Counted from the stretch's first letter, positions 27,816-37,308 are shown. The stretch: DNA of 64,000 nt from Bacteroidia bacterium (GCA_030433355.1 JAUIMG010000001.1:62001-126000); one strand, 5' to 3'. The notes: a model not told the origin generated them from the letters alone. Numbers and translations: made by a program.

Positions 27816-30500
27816 TTATGATTTCGCTGCTCTAAACTTCGTTTTGATTTCAATCTCATCGTAGATAAAATTATCTAGTAAAGCATCTACTTTTTTAGAC
27901 TTGTACTCTATACCGAAATCTGTTCTATCAATATTAAAAACTGTTGAAACTACTAATCCTCCATTGTCTTCTGTTACAAAAACATCGAAAACTATTTCTT
28001 TGGTAATTCCTTTCATGGTAAGCTCACCATAAACCATTTGCTCTTGTCCTGAATATCTAACATTGGTTAAAACTAATTTAGCTTCAGGAAATTCTTCTGT
28101 AGCAAAAAAATCTGCACTGTGAAGATGTCCAGTTAATTTGGCGTTTTCTTCAGCATCTGTAATATCTAAAACCTTGATTGAAGTCATATCTAAAATGATT
28201 TCGCCACCTCTGATTGCATTGCCTTCTATTTTGAAGTTTCCTTGTTTCATAGAAACATCACCATAATGCTGTCCGCCTACTTTCTCTCCTTTCCATCTGA
28301 AAGTAGTTGCAGGATCAATTGTATAGCTACCATCCCAATCTATTACTTCTGTTTTTTCTTCTGAAATGATTACTTCTTCTACCATTTCGCCATGACCGCC
28401 TTCAGAAATATGAGGAGCGATAACCAAAGAAACGATAGACATCAATTTGATTAAGATATTCATAGAAGGTCCAGAAGTATCTTTAAATGGATCACCAACA
28501 GTATCTCCAGTAACGGAAGCTTTGTGAGGCTCAGAACCTTTGTATTCCATTTTACCATCTACCATAACTCCTTTCTCAAAAGATTTCTTAGCATTGTCCC
28601 AAGCACCACCTGCATTGTTTTGGAAAATTCCCATCAATACACCAGAAACCGTAACACCTGCTAAAAGACCACCTAAAACTTCTGGTCCGAATGCAAATCC
28701 AACAATAATTGGCACTACTAAAGCAATAGCTCCAGGCATCATCATTTCACGAATAGAAGCTTTGGTAGAAATTTCTACACATTTCTCATATTCTGGAGTT
28801 GCTTTGTATTCCATAATTCCAGGAATCTCTTTGAATTGTCTTCTTACTTCCTGAACCATATCCATAGCTGCTCTACCAACTGCTGCAATAGCTAAGGCAG
28901 AGAAAATAAATGGAATCATTGCTCCAACCAAAAGACCTGCTAAAACATCTGCTTTGTAGATATCAATAGAATCGATTCCGGCAACACCAACGAAAGCAGC
29001 AAATAATGCTAAGGCTGTTAATGCAGCAGAAGCGATTGCAAAACCTTTACCTGCAGCTGCAGTAGTGTTTCCAACTGCATCTAAATTATCTGTTCTTCCT
29101 CTAACTTCTTCAGGCAATCCACTCATTTCAGCAATACCACCTGCATTATCTGCAATAGGTCCGAAAGCATCAATTGCTAATTGCATAGCTGTAGTAGCCA
29201 TCATACCTGCTGCAGCAATTGCCACACCATATAAACCTGCAAATTCAAATGAAATAAAAATACCTGCTGCTAATACAATTACCGGAATTACGGTAGATTT
29301 CATCCCTACTGCTAAACCACCGATGATGTTTGTTGCATGACCAGTAGAAGACTGTTGAACGATAGAGTTAACAGGCCCTTTACCCATTGCCGTGTAGTAT
29401 TCTGTAACAATACTCATGATTGCTCCAACTACCAAACCAGTCATGATAGCAAAGAATACTTGAATAGAAGTAAAAGCCTCTCCTCTAATGATCATTTGCT
29501 CTGGCATTAAGTAGTCTACTAAGAAGTAAGATGCAACAGCGGTTAATGCGATAGACATCCAGTTACCCATGTTTAAGGCTCCCTGCACGCTACCATCTTC
29601 TCCTTTTACCTTAACGAACATGGTTCCTACGATAGAAAAGATTAAACCCAAACCTGCAATTACCATAGGCAATAAAATTGGAGAAAGACCATTAAAAGCA
29701 TCTTCTGCAATTACCTCAGCACCTAATACCATGGTTGCAAGAATTGTTGCTACATAAGAACCAAATAAATCTGCTCCCATACCTGCAACATCCCCAACAT
29801 TGTCACCAACATTATCTGCAATGGTTGCAGGGTTTCTTACATCATCTTCTGGAATACCTGCTTCTACTTTACCAACTAAATCAGCTCCAACATCAGCAGC
29901 TTTCGTATAAATACCACCACCTACTCTAGCAAACAATGCAATAGACTCGGCTCCTAAAGAGAAACCTGCCAATACTTCAATGGCTAAAATGTAGCTTCCT
30001 TTATCTGTCATGGTGCCTTCTGGTCCGAAAAGGCCTAAAAGAACGATGAAAATTCCACCTAAACCTAAAACAGCTAGACCGGCAACACCTAATCCCATTA
30101 CCGTACCACCTGTAAAAGAAACGTTTAAGGCTTTTGCTAAAGAAGTTCTAGCGGCTTGTGTAGTTCTTACATTCGCTTTTGTTGCGATATTCATTCCTAT
30201 ATATCCTGCAAATGCAGATAAGAATGCACCGATTAAGAAGGTAATTGCAATCACAGGATGTGATTCTTCTACTAAAGTTCCTGACCATCCTAACAAGATA
30301 GCAGCAATAACTACGAAATAAGCCATCACTTTCCATTCTGCCTTCAAGAAAGCCATTGCTCCATCCGCAATATACTTTGCCAATTTTGCCATGTTTTCAT
30401 CTCCAACATCTTGTTTAGTCACCCAAGCAGATTTTACTGCCATTACTAATAATCCAATTATTCCTAAGAAAGGAACAACGTAAAGTAAAATAGTATCCAT
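27816..30500 (-). CDS. hppA: Membrane-bound pyrophosphatase fused to a C-terminal YceI domain
   Basis: The 894-residue product contains a full ion-pumping pyrophosphatase (about 1-715, some 16 membrane helices) with catalytic loops [35 protein letters not shown] and [18 protein letters not shown]. The GNTTAA form (rather than GNTTKA) marks the K+-dependent class. After the last helix an acidic linker leads to a complete YceI-like lipocalin-type domain (about 720-894) with [32 protein letters not shown] and [12 protein letters not shown]. YceI proteins are normally separate periplasmic proteins. Known pyrophosphatase topology puts the C-terminus in the periplasm, so the fusion is topologically sound. 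Whether the pump moves H+ or Na+ is not decided by the sequence. Confidence 0.93.
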   Translation of the reverse strand: MDTILLYVVPFLGIIGLLVMAVKSAWVTKQDVGDENMAKLAKYIADGAMAFLKAEWKVMAYFVVIAAILLGWSGTLVEESHPVIAITFLIGAFLSAFAGYIGMNIATKANVRTTQAARTSLAKALNVSFTGGTVMGLGVAGLAVLGLGGIFIVLLGLFGPEGTMTDKGSYILAIEVLAGFSLGAESIALFARVGGGIYTKAADVGADLVGKVEAGIPEDDVRNPATIADNVGDNVGDVAGMGADLFGSYVATILATMVLGAEVIAEDAFNGLSPILLPMVIAGLGLIFSIVGTMFVKVKGEDGSVQGALNMGNWMSIALTAVASYFLVDYLMPEQMIIRGEAFTSIQVFFAIMTGLVVGAIMSIVTEYYTAMGKGPVNSIVQQSSTGHATNIIGGLAVGMKSTVIPVIVLAAGIFISFEFAGLYGVAIAAAGMMATTAMQLAIDAFGPIADNAGGIAEMSGLPEEVRGRTDNLDAVGNTTAAAGKGFAIASAALTALALFAAFVGVAGIDSIDIYKADVLAGLLVGAMIPFIFSALAIAAVGRAAMDMVQEVRRQFKEIPGIMEYKATPEYEKCVEISTKASIREMMMPGAIALVVPIIVGFAFGPEVLGGLLAGVTVSGVLMGIFQNNAGGAWDNAKKSFEKGVMVDGKMEYKGSEPHKASVTGDTVGDPFKDTSGPSMNILIKLMSIVSLVIAPHISEGGHGEMVEEVIISEEKTEVIDWDGSYTIDPATTFRWKGEKVGGQHYGDVSMKQGNFKIEGNAIRGGEIILDMTSIKVLDITDAEENAKLTGHLHSADFFATEEFPEAKLVLTNVRYSGQEQMVYGELTMKGITKEIVFDVFVTEDNGGLVVSTVFNIDRTDFGIEYKSKKVDALLDNFIYDEIEIKTKFRAAKS

Positions 30501-30538
30501 TTATTATATAATTAAAGTGTATTAATTTTTGAAGGGCG

Positions 30539-30570
30539 CAAAAGTAGATTTATTTAGAATTTATTGCAAA
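30539..30570 (-). promoter_or_regulatory. Promoter of hppA
   Basis: On the minus strand TTTG, 20 bp, TACTTTTG: both elements and the spacing match the Bacteroidota housekeeping consensus. The -7 ends 38 bp before the ATG. Confidence 0.65.
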
Positions 30571-30616
30571 TAAAACCTCTAGCGCTCAGAACCTTAGAAA
30601 AATAAGGGATTTTCGT

Positions 30617-31597
30617 TTATTTAACGTACATCACATCTTTCACTGCATCAATCACATCTTTGGTATTTGGAAGCCATGCTTCTACCAAAGTTGGTGCGTA
30701 TGGAAGTGGAGTATCTTTTGTATTTATTCTTCTTATAGGAGCATCTAAAAAGTCAAACGCTCTTCTTTGTACCATATAAGTAAGTTCTGTAGAAATATTA
30801 CCCAAAGGCCATGCTTCTTCTAAAATTACTAATCGATTTGTTTTCTTAACTGATTCAATAACGGTATCGTAATCTATTGGACGGATAGTTCTTAAGTCGA
30901 TTACTTCTGCATGGATACCATCTTTTGCTAATTCTTCTGCAGCAGCCAAAGCTACCTTCATTATTTTACCAAAAGAAACAATCGTAACATTGGTTCCTTC
31001 TCTTACCACTTTTGCAGAACCGATTGGAATGAGGTATTCTCCTTCAGGAACTTCTCCTTTGTCGCCATACATCTGCTCCGATTCCATAAAAATAACTGGA
31101 TCATCATCTCTGATGGCAGACTTTAATAAACCTTTTGCATCTGCAGGATTAGAAGGAACAATAACTTTTAAACCTGGAGTGTTTGCGTACCAATTGTCAA
31201 ATGCTTGTGAATGTTGTGCACCTAACTGACCTGCAGAACCTGTAGGACCTCTAAATACCATAGGAGCACCAAAATGACCCCCAGACATGCTCAACATTTT
31301 CGCTGCTGAATTAATTACTTGATCAATCGCAACTAAAGAGAAGTTGAAAGTCATGAACTCGATAATTGGTCGTAAGCCGTGCATAGCAGCACCAACACCA
31401 ATACCCGCAAAACCAAGCTCTGCAATTGGCGTATCGATAATTCTTTTCTCCCCAAACTCATCTAACATACCCTGGCTAACTTTATAAGCACCATTGTATT
31501 GCGCAACTTCCTCCCCCATTAAAAAGACGTTTTCGTCTCTTCTCATTTCTTCACTCATCGCCTCCCTAAGGGCTTCTCTAAATTGTAATGTCTTCAT
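30617..31597 (-). CDS. pdhB: Pyruvate dehydrogenase E1 component, beta subunit
   Basis: The 326-residue product is the transketolase-like beta subunit of the pyruvate dehydrogenase E1 (alpha2beta2 type). Signatures include REALREAMSEEMRRDENVFLMGEEVAQYNGAYK (split across the N-terminus), the FRGPTGSAGQLGAQHSQ segment and the C-terminal LILEEAWPLGNIS. It forms acetyl-CoA from pyruvate with E1-alpha, E2 and E3. The alpha and E2 genes are not in the window; a separately located pdhB is usual in this phylum. A good promoter precedes it. A branched-chain 2-oxoacid specificity is the main alternative. Confidence 0.9.
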   Translation of the reverse strand: MKTLQFREALREAMSEEMRRDENVFLMGEEVAQYNGAYKVSQGMLDEFGEKRIIDTPIAELGFAGIGVGAAMHGLRPIIEFMTFNFSLVAIDQVINSAAKMLSMSGGHFGAPMVFRGPTGSAGQLGAQHSQAFDNWYANTPGLKVIVPSNPADAKGLLKSAIRDDDPVIFMESEQMYGDKGEVPEGEYLIPIGSAKVVREGTNVTIVSFGKIMKVALAAAEELAKDGIHAEVIDLRTIRPIDYDTVIESVKKTNRLVILEEAWPLGNISTELTYMVQRRAFDFLDAPIRRINTKDTPLPYAPTLVEAWLPNTKDVIDAVKDVMYVK

Positions 31598-31621
31598 TCG
31601 ATATCTGATTTACAAGGGTGC

Positions 31622-31653
31622 CAAAATTATTAAATAAACAAATGCGCAACAAA
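31622..31653 (-). promoter_or_regulatory. Promoter of pdhB
   Basis: On the minus strand TTTG, 20 bp, TAATTTTG, 25 bp before the ATG. Both boxes are perfect for the phylum consensus. Confidence 0.65.
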
Positions 31654-31719
31654 CTGTTTTATTTACTGTTTTCTTTACGAATTTCACTGGGAGTTTAGGC
31701 GATTTCCTTAAGTTATTGT

Positions 31720-31727
31720 TACTTTTG
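31720..31727 (+). promoter_or_regulatory. Candidate -7 element before etfBA
   Basis: TACTTTTG, with TTTA 22 bp upstream as a poor -33. The distance to the etfB ATG is 69 bp, leaving room for a 5' leader. Confidence 0.45.
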
Positions 31728-31796
31728 TATTCCCTTTGAAAATCTTATTTTTTAAAGTATAAATATTTGTAAATCAGTTATTTAAGAGTCAATTCA

Positions 31797-32537
31797 ATGA
31801 AAATACTCGTATGCATAAGCAAGGTTCCGGATACTACCGCGAAGATTGCATTTACCGATAATCAGACCAAATTCGACACCAATGGTGTTCAATTTATTAT
31901 TAATCCTTACGACGAATGGTACGCTTTGGTGAGAGCTTTAGAGCTGAAAGAGGCCAATGGTGGAAATGTGACCATATTAAATGTGGGAACCGCAGAAAAC
32001 GACCCAACCATTCGTAAAGCTTTAGCTATTGGAGCTGATGATGCAGTGCGAATAAATATGGATCCTACGGATGCATTGGCTACTGCAACGCAGATTTCTA
32101 CTTATGCCAAAGAAAATGGTTTTGATTTAGTGTTTACGGGTAAAGAAACCATTGATTACAATGGCTCTCAATTGGGTGGTATGATTGCTGCTCAAATGGA
32201 TTTGCCTTATGTTTCTTATGCAAGTAAGCTAGACATGAATGGCAACACAGCAACCATTGAAAGAGATATACAGGGCGGAAAAGAAATCGTTGAAGTAGAT
32301 GCTCCCTTTGTACTTTCTGCTGCAAAAGGCATGGCTGAAGCAAGAATTCCGAACATGAGAGGAATTATGGCTGCTAGAACCAAGCCATTGAATGTAGTTG
32401 AGCCTGTTGCTTGTGAAAACAGCACAGAAGTAGTGAGCTACGAATTACCTGCTGCAAAAGGAGATTGTAAATATGTGGATGCAGAAAACGCAGGAGTGTT
32501 ATTAGATTTATTAAGAAACGAAGCAAAAATTATCTAA
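31797..32537 (+). CDS. etfB: Electron transfer flavoprotein, beta subunit
   Basis: EtfB (246 aa) binds AMP and pairs with EtfA to carry electrons from acyl-CoA and other dehydrogenases to the quinone pool. Family features are the N-terminal MKILVCISKVPDTTAKI, the NPYDEWYALVRALELKE block, LVFTGKETIDYNGSQLGGM and the PFVLSAAKGMAEARIPNMRGIMAAR recognition region. The gene is directly followed by etfA with one base between, forming an operon. Confidence 0.96.
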   Translation: MKILVCISKVPDTTAKIAFTDNQTKFDTNGVQFIINPYDEWYALVRALELKEANGGNVTILNVGTAENDPTIRKALAIGADDAVRINMDPTDALATATQISTYAKENGFDLVFTGKETIDYNGSQLGGMIAAQMDLPYVSYASKLDMNGNTATIERDIQGGKEIVEVDAPFVLSAAKGMAEARIPNMRGIMAARTKPLNVVEPVACENSTEVVSYELPAAKGDCKYVDAENAGVLLDLLRNEAKII

Positions 32538-32538
32538 G

Positions 32539-33483
32539 ATGGGCATTTTAGTATACGTAAGTACCAGCAACAACCAAATCAATAAATCTGCATTAGAAGC
32601 GATATCTTATGCAGCACAATGTGGCGATTCTGTTACCGCAGTGCAATTTGGCGAAGCAGCCGATCAAGCGGAAGCAGGCAAATTTGGCGCAGACAAAATC
32701 TTAAAAGTGAGCAATGCCAAGTTGAACGATTTTCAACCTAACTTAATTGCAGAAGCTTTAATGAAAGCTGCAGAAGCAGAAGGAGCAGATACTATTGTAC
32801 TTTCTCACGATTTATCTGGAAAGGCAGTTGCCCCTATTTTAAGTGCAAAAATGCATGCCGGTTTAGTTACGGGCGCTGTAGCATTACCAACAGCAGAAGG
32901 CACCATTAAAAAAGGCGTTTTCTCCGGAAAGGCTTATGCGAATGTTAAAATAAACACCGCCAAAAAGATCATTACCGTTACTCCTAACTCTATCGATAAA
33001 AAAGAATTTAACAAAACTGCTGCTGTTGCAGATTTTGCCGTAGAAGTTGGCGATTCTAGATTAAAAGTTGTAGAGCAAAAAATTGAAAGCGCAGACCTTC
33101 CTTTAACAGAAGCAATAAAAGTAGTTAGTGCAGGTAGAGGATTAAAAGGCCCAGAGAATTGGGGAATTATTGAAGATTTAGCCAAAGAATTAGGCGCAGC
33201 TACTGCTTGTTCTCGCCCGGTTTCAGACATGGACTGGAGACCTCATCACGAGCATGTTGGTCAAACTGGAGTTGCTATTCGACCTAACTTATACATTGCC
33301 ATTGGAATATCTGGAGCGATCCAGCATTTAGCAGGAGTAAACCAAAGTAAGGTGATTGTCGTAATAAACAACGATCCGGAAGCACCTTTCTTTAAATCTG
33401 CAGATTATGGTATAGTTGGAGATGCCTTTGAGGTAGTTCCAAAGCTGATTGAGAAAGCAAAAAGCATGGATTTTACAAGTTAA
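32539..33483 (+). CDS. etfA: Electron transfer flavoprotein, alpha subunit
   Basis: EtfA (314 aa) carries the redox-active FAD in its C-terminal domain: VSAGRGLKGPENW, ACSRPVSDMDWRPHHEHVGQTG, YIAIGISGAIQHLAGV and VVINNDPEAPFFKSADYGIVGD are all conserved. The N-terminal half is the diverged partner-contact domain. It is cotranscribed with etfB; the nuclease-like gene follows after 18 bp and may be in the same transcript. Confidence 0.96.
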   Translation: MGILVYVSTSNNQINKSALEAISYAAQCGDSVTAVQFGEAADQAEAGKFGADKILKVSNAKLNDFQPNLIAEALMKAAEAEGADTIVLSHDLSGKAVAPILSAKMHAGLVTGAVALPTAEGTIKKGVFSGKAYANVKINTAKKIITVTPNSIDKKEFNKTAAVADFAVEVGDSRLKVVEQKIESADLPLTEAIKVVSAGRGLKGPENWGIIEDLAKELGAATACSRPVSDMDWRPHHEHVGQTGVAIRPNLYIAIGISGAIQHLAGVNQSKVIVVINNDPEAPFFKSADYGIVGDAFEVVPKLIEKAKSMDFTS

Positions 33484-33501
33484 TTGACTTCCTAGCAAGC
33501 A

Positions 33502-34104
33502 ATGAAAAAAATTGGATTAGATATTGTAGGTCTGTCTTACAGCCAAACGCAATCGGGTGCTTATGCCTTGGTATTGGCAGAGCAAGAAGGCAAAAGAAGG
33601 CTACCAATTATTATTGGTGGCTTTGAGGCGCAAGCCATAGCCATAGAGTTAGAAGATATGACACCTAGTAGACCGCTAACCCATGATTTATTCAAAAGTT
33701 TTGCAGAAGCTTTTGATGTTAAAGTAAAAGAAGTGCTGATTTACAATTTGGTAGAAGGAATATTCTACGCCAAATTAATTTGCTTGAAAGAAGGCGAAGA
33801 AGTAGAGATAGATACACGTACCTCTGATGCAGTTGCTTTAGCAGTTCGCTTTAAATGCCCTATTTTTACCTACGAAAATATTATGGAGAGTGCCGGCATT
33901 GTGATTGACGAAGAAACGGAAGAACCGATTCAAAGCAAGCCAAAAAAGGCAATTGCTCCAAAAGGAAAAGAAAAAAAAGGGATAGATTCGCTCAACTTAA
34001 AAGAGTTGAAAGAAAAGCTCCAAAATGCATTGGATTCAGAAAACTATGAAGCTGCTTCAAGAATTAGAGACGAAATCAAAAAGCGCTCAGAAAATAACAA
34101 TTAG
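33502..34104 (+). CDS. Bifunctional nuclease (DUF151) domain protein with UVR motif
   Basis: The 200-residue protein has a BFN/DUF151 domain at about 1-135 (LPIIIGGFEAQAIAIELE, SRPLTHDLF, DTRTSDAVALAVRFKCPIF). A Lys-rich linker is followed by a UvrB/UvrC-type helical hairpin (LKELKEKLQNALDSENYEAA). The BFN domain was described from plants as having RNase and DNase activity; in bacteria the role is not settled. This domain pair is widespread in Bacteroidota. Its end overlaps the transporter ORF that follows. Confidence 0.88.
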   Translation: MKKIGLDIVGLSYSQTQSGAYALVLAEQEGKRRLPIIIGGFEAQAIAIELEDMTPSRPLTHDLFKSFAEAFDVKVKEVLIYNLVEGIFYAKLICLKEGEEVEIDTRTSDAVALAVRFKCPIFTYENIMESAGIVIDEETEEPIQSKPKKAIAPKGKEKKGIDSLNLKELKEKLQNALDSENYEAASRIRDEIKKRSENNN

Positions 34105-35605
34105 AGGCTTACTTTTTGTAAGCTTTCTTTTCGTTAGTGCAGCCTCCTACTCCTTTCAAGCAGATAGCCTTGGGCAAGAAATTATTAGCGACAGCAGCCA
34201 AGTAGCCAGCATTACAAATACGGCAGAAGCCCTTTCTCCAAAAAGCATTCAACCACTAGGTGGATTTAGTTTTACTTCCTTGTGGAGAGGCCTTTTAGGT
34301 TTATTAAGCCTATTCTTTATTGCCTATCTTTTTAGTGCCAACCGCAAGGCCATTAATTGGCGAACTGTTGGCATTGGGCTAGCCTTTCAAATAGTAATTG
34401 CTATAGGCGTATTGAAAGTGCCCTTGATCCAAGGAATTTTTGATTTTATAGGCAAAATATTTGTGCAAATATTGGAATACACCCAAGCCGGTAGCAAATT
34501 TTTGTTTGAAGGCTTGGTGGTAGATATGGACACCTTTGGATTTATTTTTGCCTTTCAGGTGCTGCCTACCATTATTTTCTTTTCTGCACTCACCTCTGTA
34601 TTGTTTTACTTGGGCATTATTCAAAAAGCCGTAAAAGCTTTTGGCTGGTTATTGACCAAATTGATGCACATTTCTGGAGCAGAAAGTTTGAGTGTGGCCG
34701 GCAATATTTTCTTAGGGCAAACCGAAGCACCTCTTTTGATTAAGGTGTATTTAGAGAAAATGAACAAGAGTGAAATTCTTTTGGTAATGATTGGTGGCAT
34801 GGCCACGGTGGCCGGTGCAGTTTTAGCGGCCTATATTGGCTTTTTGGGTGGCGATGATCCAGAAATGCGTTTGGTATTTGCCAAGCATCTTTTAGCAGCC
34901 TCGGTAATGGCAGCTCCAGGGGCTATTGTTATTTCTAAAATATTGTACCCACAAACAGAAGAGATCAATACCGATGTGCATGTGTCTTCTGAAAAAGTAG
35001 GCTCTAACCTTTTGGATGCCATTGCCAATGGCACTAGCGAAGGTTTAAAATTGGCCGTAAATGTAGGCGCCATGCTATTGGTTTTTGTAGCCTTTATTGC
35101 CTTGGTAAACGGCGGCTTGGGCTATTTGGCCGCTTTTGATGGTTTTAGCATAGAAGCACTCAACCTACATTGGCATTTTACCTCTTTGAATGAAGTAATT
35201 GCCGCCAACAGTTCTTACGATGGCCTTTCTTTAGAATTTATATTGGGAACTGTATTTGCGCCCTTGATGTGGCTAATTGGAGTGGCAGCAGAAGACATGA
35301 TGCTAATGGGACAATTGCTAGGTATAAAATTAGCAGCAAGTGAGTTTGTGGGCTATATCCAATTAGCGGGTTTAAAAGACCTGAGCAATGCAGCGCATTT
35401 GCAGTATGAAAAATCTATTATTATGGCCACCTACATGCTTTGTGGCTTTGCCAACTTTGCCTCTATAGGCATACAAATTGGGGGCATAGGCTCTTTGGCC
35501 CCTGGACAAAGAAAAACCCTTTCTAAATTTGGCCTAAAAGCCCTTTTGGGAGGCTCTTTGGCCTCTTTAATTTCTGCGAGCATAGCAGGCATGATTTTGG
35601 GTTAA
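34046..35605 (+). CDS. NupC-type concentrative nucleoside transporter
   Basis: The product belongs to the CNT family of cation-coupled nucleoside importers: about eight to ten membrane helices, with GNIFLGQTEAPLLIKVYLEKM and the C-terminal YMLCGFANFASIGIQIGGIGSLAPGQR both diagnostic. Unusually it begins with a signal-peptide-like segment and a soluble stretch of about 45 residues before the first transporter helices. The start is unclear: ATGs at 34046 and 34025 overlap the upstream gene by 59 or 80 bases. Codon use differs from its neighbours, with many TTG (Leu), GCC and GGC codons. Confidence 0.88.
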   Translation: MKLLQELETKSKSAQKITIRGLLFVSFLFVSAASYSFQADSLGQEIISDSSQVASITNTAEALSPKSIQPLGGFSFTSLWRGLLGLLSLFFIAYLFSANRKAINWRTVGIGLAFQIVIAIGVLKVPLIQGIFDFIGKIFVQILEYTQAGSKFLFEGLVVDMDTFGFIFAFQVLPTIIFFSALTSVLFYLGIIQKAVKAFGWLLTKLMHISGAESLSVAGNIFLGQTEAPLLIKVYLEKMNKSEILLVMIGGMATVAGAVLAAYIGFLGGDDPEMRLVFAKHLLAASVMAAPGAIVISKILYPQTEEINTDVHVSSEKVGSNLLDAIANGTSEGLKLAVNVGAMLLVFVAFIALVNGGLGYLAAFDGFSIEALNLHWHFTSLNEVIAANSSYDGLSLEFILGTVFAPLMWLIGVAAEDMMLMGQLLGIKLAASEFVGYIQLAGLKDLSNAAHLQYEKSIIMATYMLCGFANFASIGIQIGGIGSLAPGQRKTLSKFGLKALLGGSLASLISASIAGMILG

Positions 35606-35818
35606 AGCCCGAAGCGCTTTTTGGCTTTACCAACATTTGTTGAAATATACCGGAAATTAAGTATTGATATTCTGCCATTTGCTGCGGATATTGCGAACAG
35701 ATAGAATAAAGAATGAAACCGTTTTTAAACCTTTATAAGCCTTCTTTAACGTTTTTATATTTGATTATCAGGCATATAGAAAAATAAATAGGAAGCCTAT
35801 AATAGGCATAATGGCATT

Positions 35819-35846
35819 AATGCACTTTATTCCTACGTTGGTGGTA
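35819..35846 (+). repeat. Left inverted repeat flanking the esterase gene
   Basis: This 28-bp stretch, ending GTTGGTGGTA (35837-35846), is an imperfect inverted copy of 37095-37121 on the far side of the esterase. The last 10 bases are perfectly complementary to TACCACCAAC. In integron terms it would be the GTTRRRY boundary of a gene cassette; as a transposon-type terminal repeat it is equally readable. The remainder of the 259-bp gap 35606-35864 shows nothing else I can name. Confidence 0.5.
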
Positions 35847-35864
35847 ATTCCCTAAAAATTTAAT

Positions 35865-37093
35865 TTGAAAACGTTTTTTAACACCATAATTATATATCTG
35901 CTTTTTTATTCAACGGTAGCCTTAGCCCAAGAAAAACAGATTGGAACAGTCATCTCTAATCAAGAGTTAACCAAATTTCAATTTGACAGTCTAAATTTTA
36001 GTTTTCAAGATATTAAGGTCATTGGGGTTGGAGAGTCAACACATGGGACTCATGAATTTTCAGTCATAAGAATTGCTATTTTTAAGCACTTAGTCCAAAA
36101 GCATGATTTCAATACACTTTTCTTAGAGGCTTCATACTCTAGCTGTTTAAGAGTTGACAATTACATAAAAGGAAATGAAGATGATTTGTATGACATTATA
36201 GTCAATTTGAAACTATGGCCTTGGCAAACATCAGAAATGATGACTCTCATTGAGTGGATGAGAGAATACAATACCATGAATCTAGATACGGAATTATCAT
36301 TTGTTGGAATCGATATGCGATATAACTATCAAAGCACAATAGAAGAATTAACCAAATTAAACCCAAACCTTAAAAATACTGTACTAAATTGGGACTCTAT
36401 AGGATTATCTCAAAAGAGACTTCAAATTGACTCTATTAAAACTTTTCAACAAACTAATTCTGACTCTGAGACAAACTTTAAGCTTCAATTTCTAATTACC
36501 CAATTAGACCAATTTTATGACGGAGAACTAACTAAAAGGCCAAAATATTTTCGAGACATGAAAATGGGGCAAAATATTATTAACTATTTAGATTTTTATC
36601 CGAATGCAAAAGGAATGTTTTGGGCACATAATGGACATATTAAAAAAGAATGGAAAGGATTTTTAATAAAGGAAGGTAGGGCAGGCGGATATCTAAATTC
36701 AAAACTTAAAAATAAGTATTTAGCTATTGGTCAAGACTTTAAAATTGGGTCTTTTAATGTTTTTCGACCAGATCCAATATCAAAGATTAAAATAAATGAT
36801 ATCGGTTATTCCTTTGGAACTATCAGTTTCAATGATTTTTCAAAAAATCTTTAGTTGCAAGTCTATCTCTTGATAGTTTGCCAATGTTTTATTCTAAAAA
36901 AAATATTCAAACAGTTAATTCAGGACAATTCATTTTGATAAATGAGATTGGAGCAAAGTATACGCCAAAGGTCTACAGTAAAAAAGCAAAAGCAAACTAC
37001 AGTCGTTACAAATATCACAAGATTAAAGAATTTGATGGCATACTTTATATTCCTAAATCGACACCAACACAAATGATTAAAAGAAAAAAATAA
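35865..37093 (+). pseudogene. Erythromycin esterase-like protein, frameshifted
   Basis: The first part (35865-36854, TTG start, signal peptide ending TVALAQ) has GVGESTHGTHEFSVIR, FLEASYSS and GIDMRYNY, the conserved blocks of the erythromycin-esterase-like family. It ends early at a TAG. The -1 frame carries straight on with SLVASLSLDSLPMFYSKKN and ends EFDGILYIPKSTP, matching the C-terminus of the family. The break is at the run of six A (36842-36847), in the form A AAA AAT. One base lost from the run explains it; assembly error or -1 frameshifting are alternatives. Family members are often not resistance enzymes. The reunited length, about 410 aa, is normal. Confidence 0.75.
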
Positions 37094-37094
37094 C

Positions 37095-37292
37095 TACCAC
37101 CAACACGCTGTATAGTGCATTGTGGATAAGGTAGTTTGTTTAGCTTCTGAGCTATTTGATGCTTGCAAAATCCGCTAGCGGATTTTGTTTTGGTGATCAA
37201 TTTACAAAACCGTCAAGCGGTTTTTGCTTTGTGCTAAACTGAAATAGTATCTTTATCAAAACCACAACGACACCATACAGTAAACGTTGTAC
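37095..37292 (+). repeat. attC-like (or MITE-like) inverted-repeat element
   Basis: Outer boundaries read TACCACCAAC (37095-37104) and GTTGTAC (37286-37292), the RYYYAAC and GTTRRRY form of integron attC sites. Inside, CTGTATAGTG (37108) pairs with CACCATACAG (37271-37280) and GTTTAGC (37138) pairs with GCTAAAC (37233), so the two arms fold over about 180 bp. The centre holds a perfect 22-bp palindrome (37166-37187) and a second hairpin (37206-37224). No integrase gene is in the window, so a non-autonomous repeat is the alternative. Confidence 0.5.
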
Positions 37293-37308
37293 ACAATTAT
37301 AAAAAACT

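Noticed and set aside
28540-30321. Several plus-strand ORFs of 60-104 codons inside hppA
   Set aside because: They are Pro/Thr/Ala-rich antisense shadows produced by the Gly/Ala-rich codons of the pyrophosphatase.
35865-37093. Macrolide resistance gene
   Set aside because: The esterase-like family is broad and mostly not linked to resistance, the frame is broken, and no other resistance genes are nearby.
37166-37224. CRISPR-like repeats in the element after the esterase
   Set aside because: There are two different hairpins, not regularly spaced identical repeats with spacers, and no cas genes.
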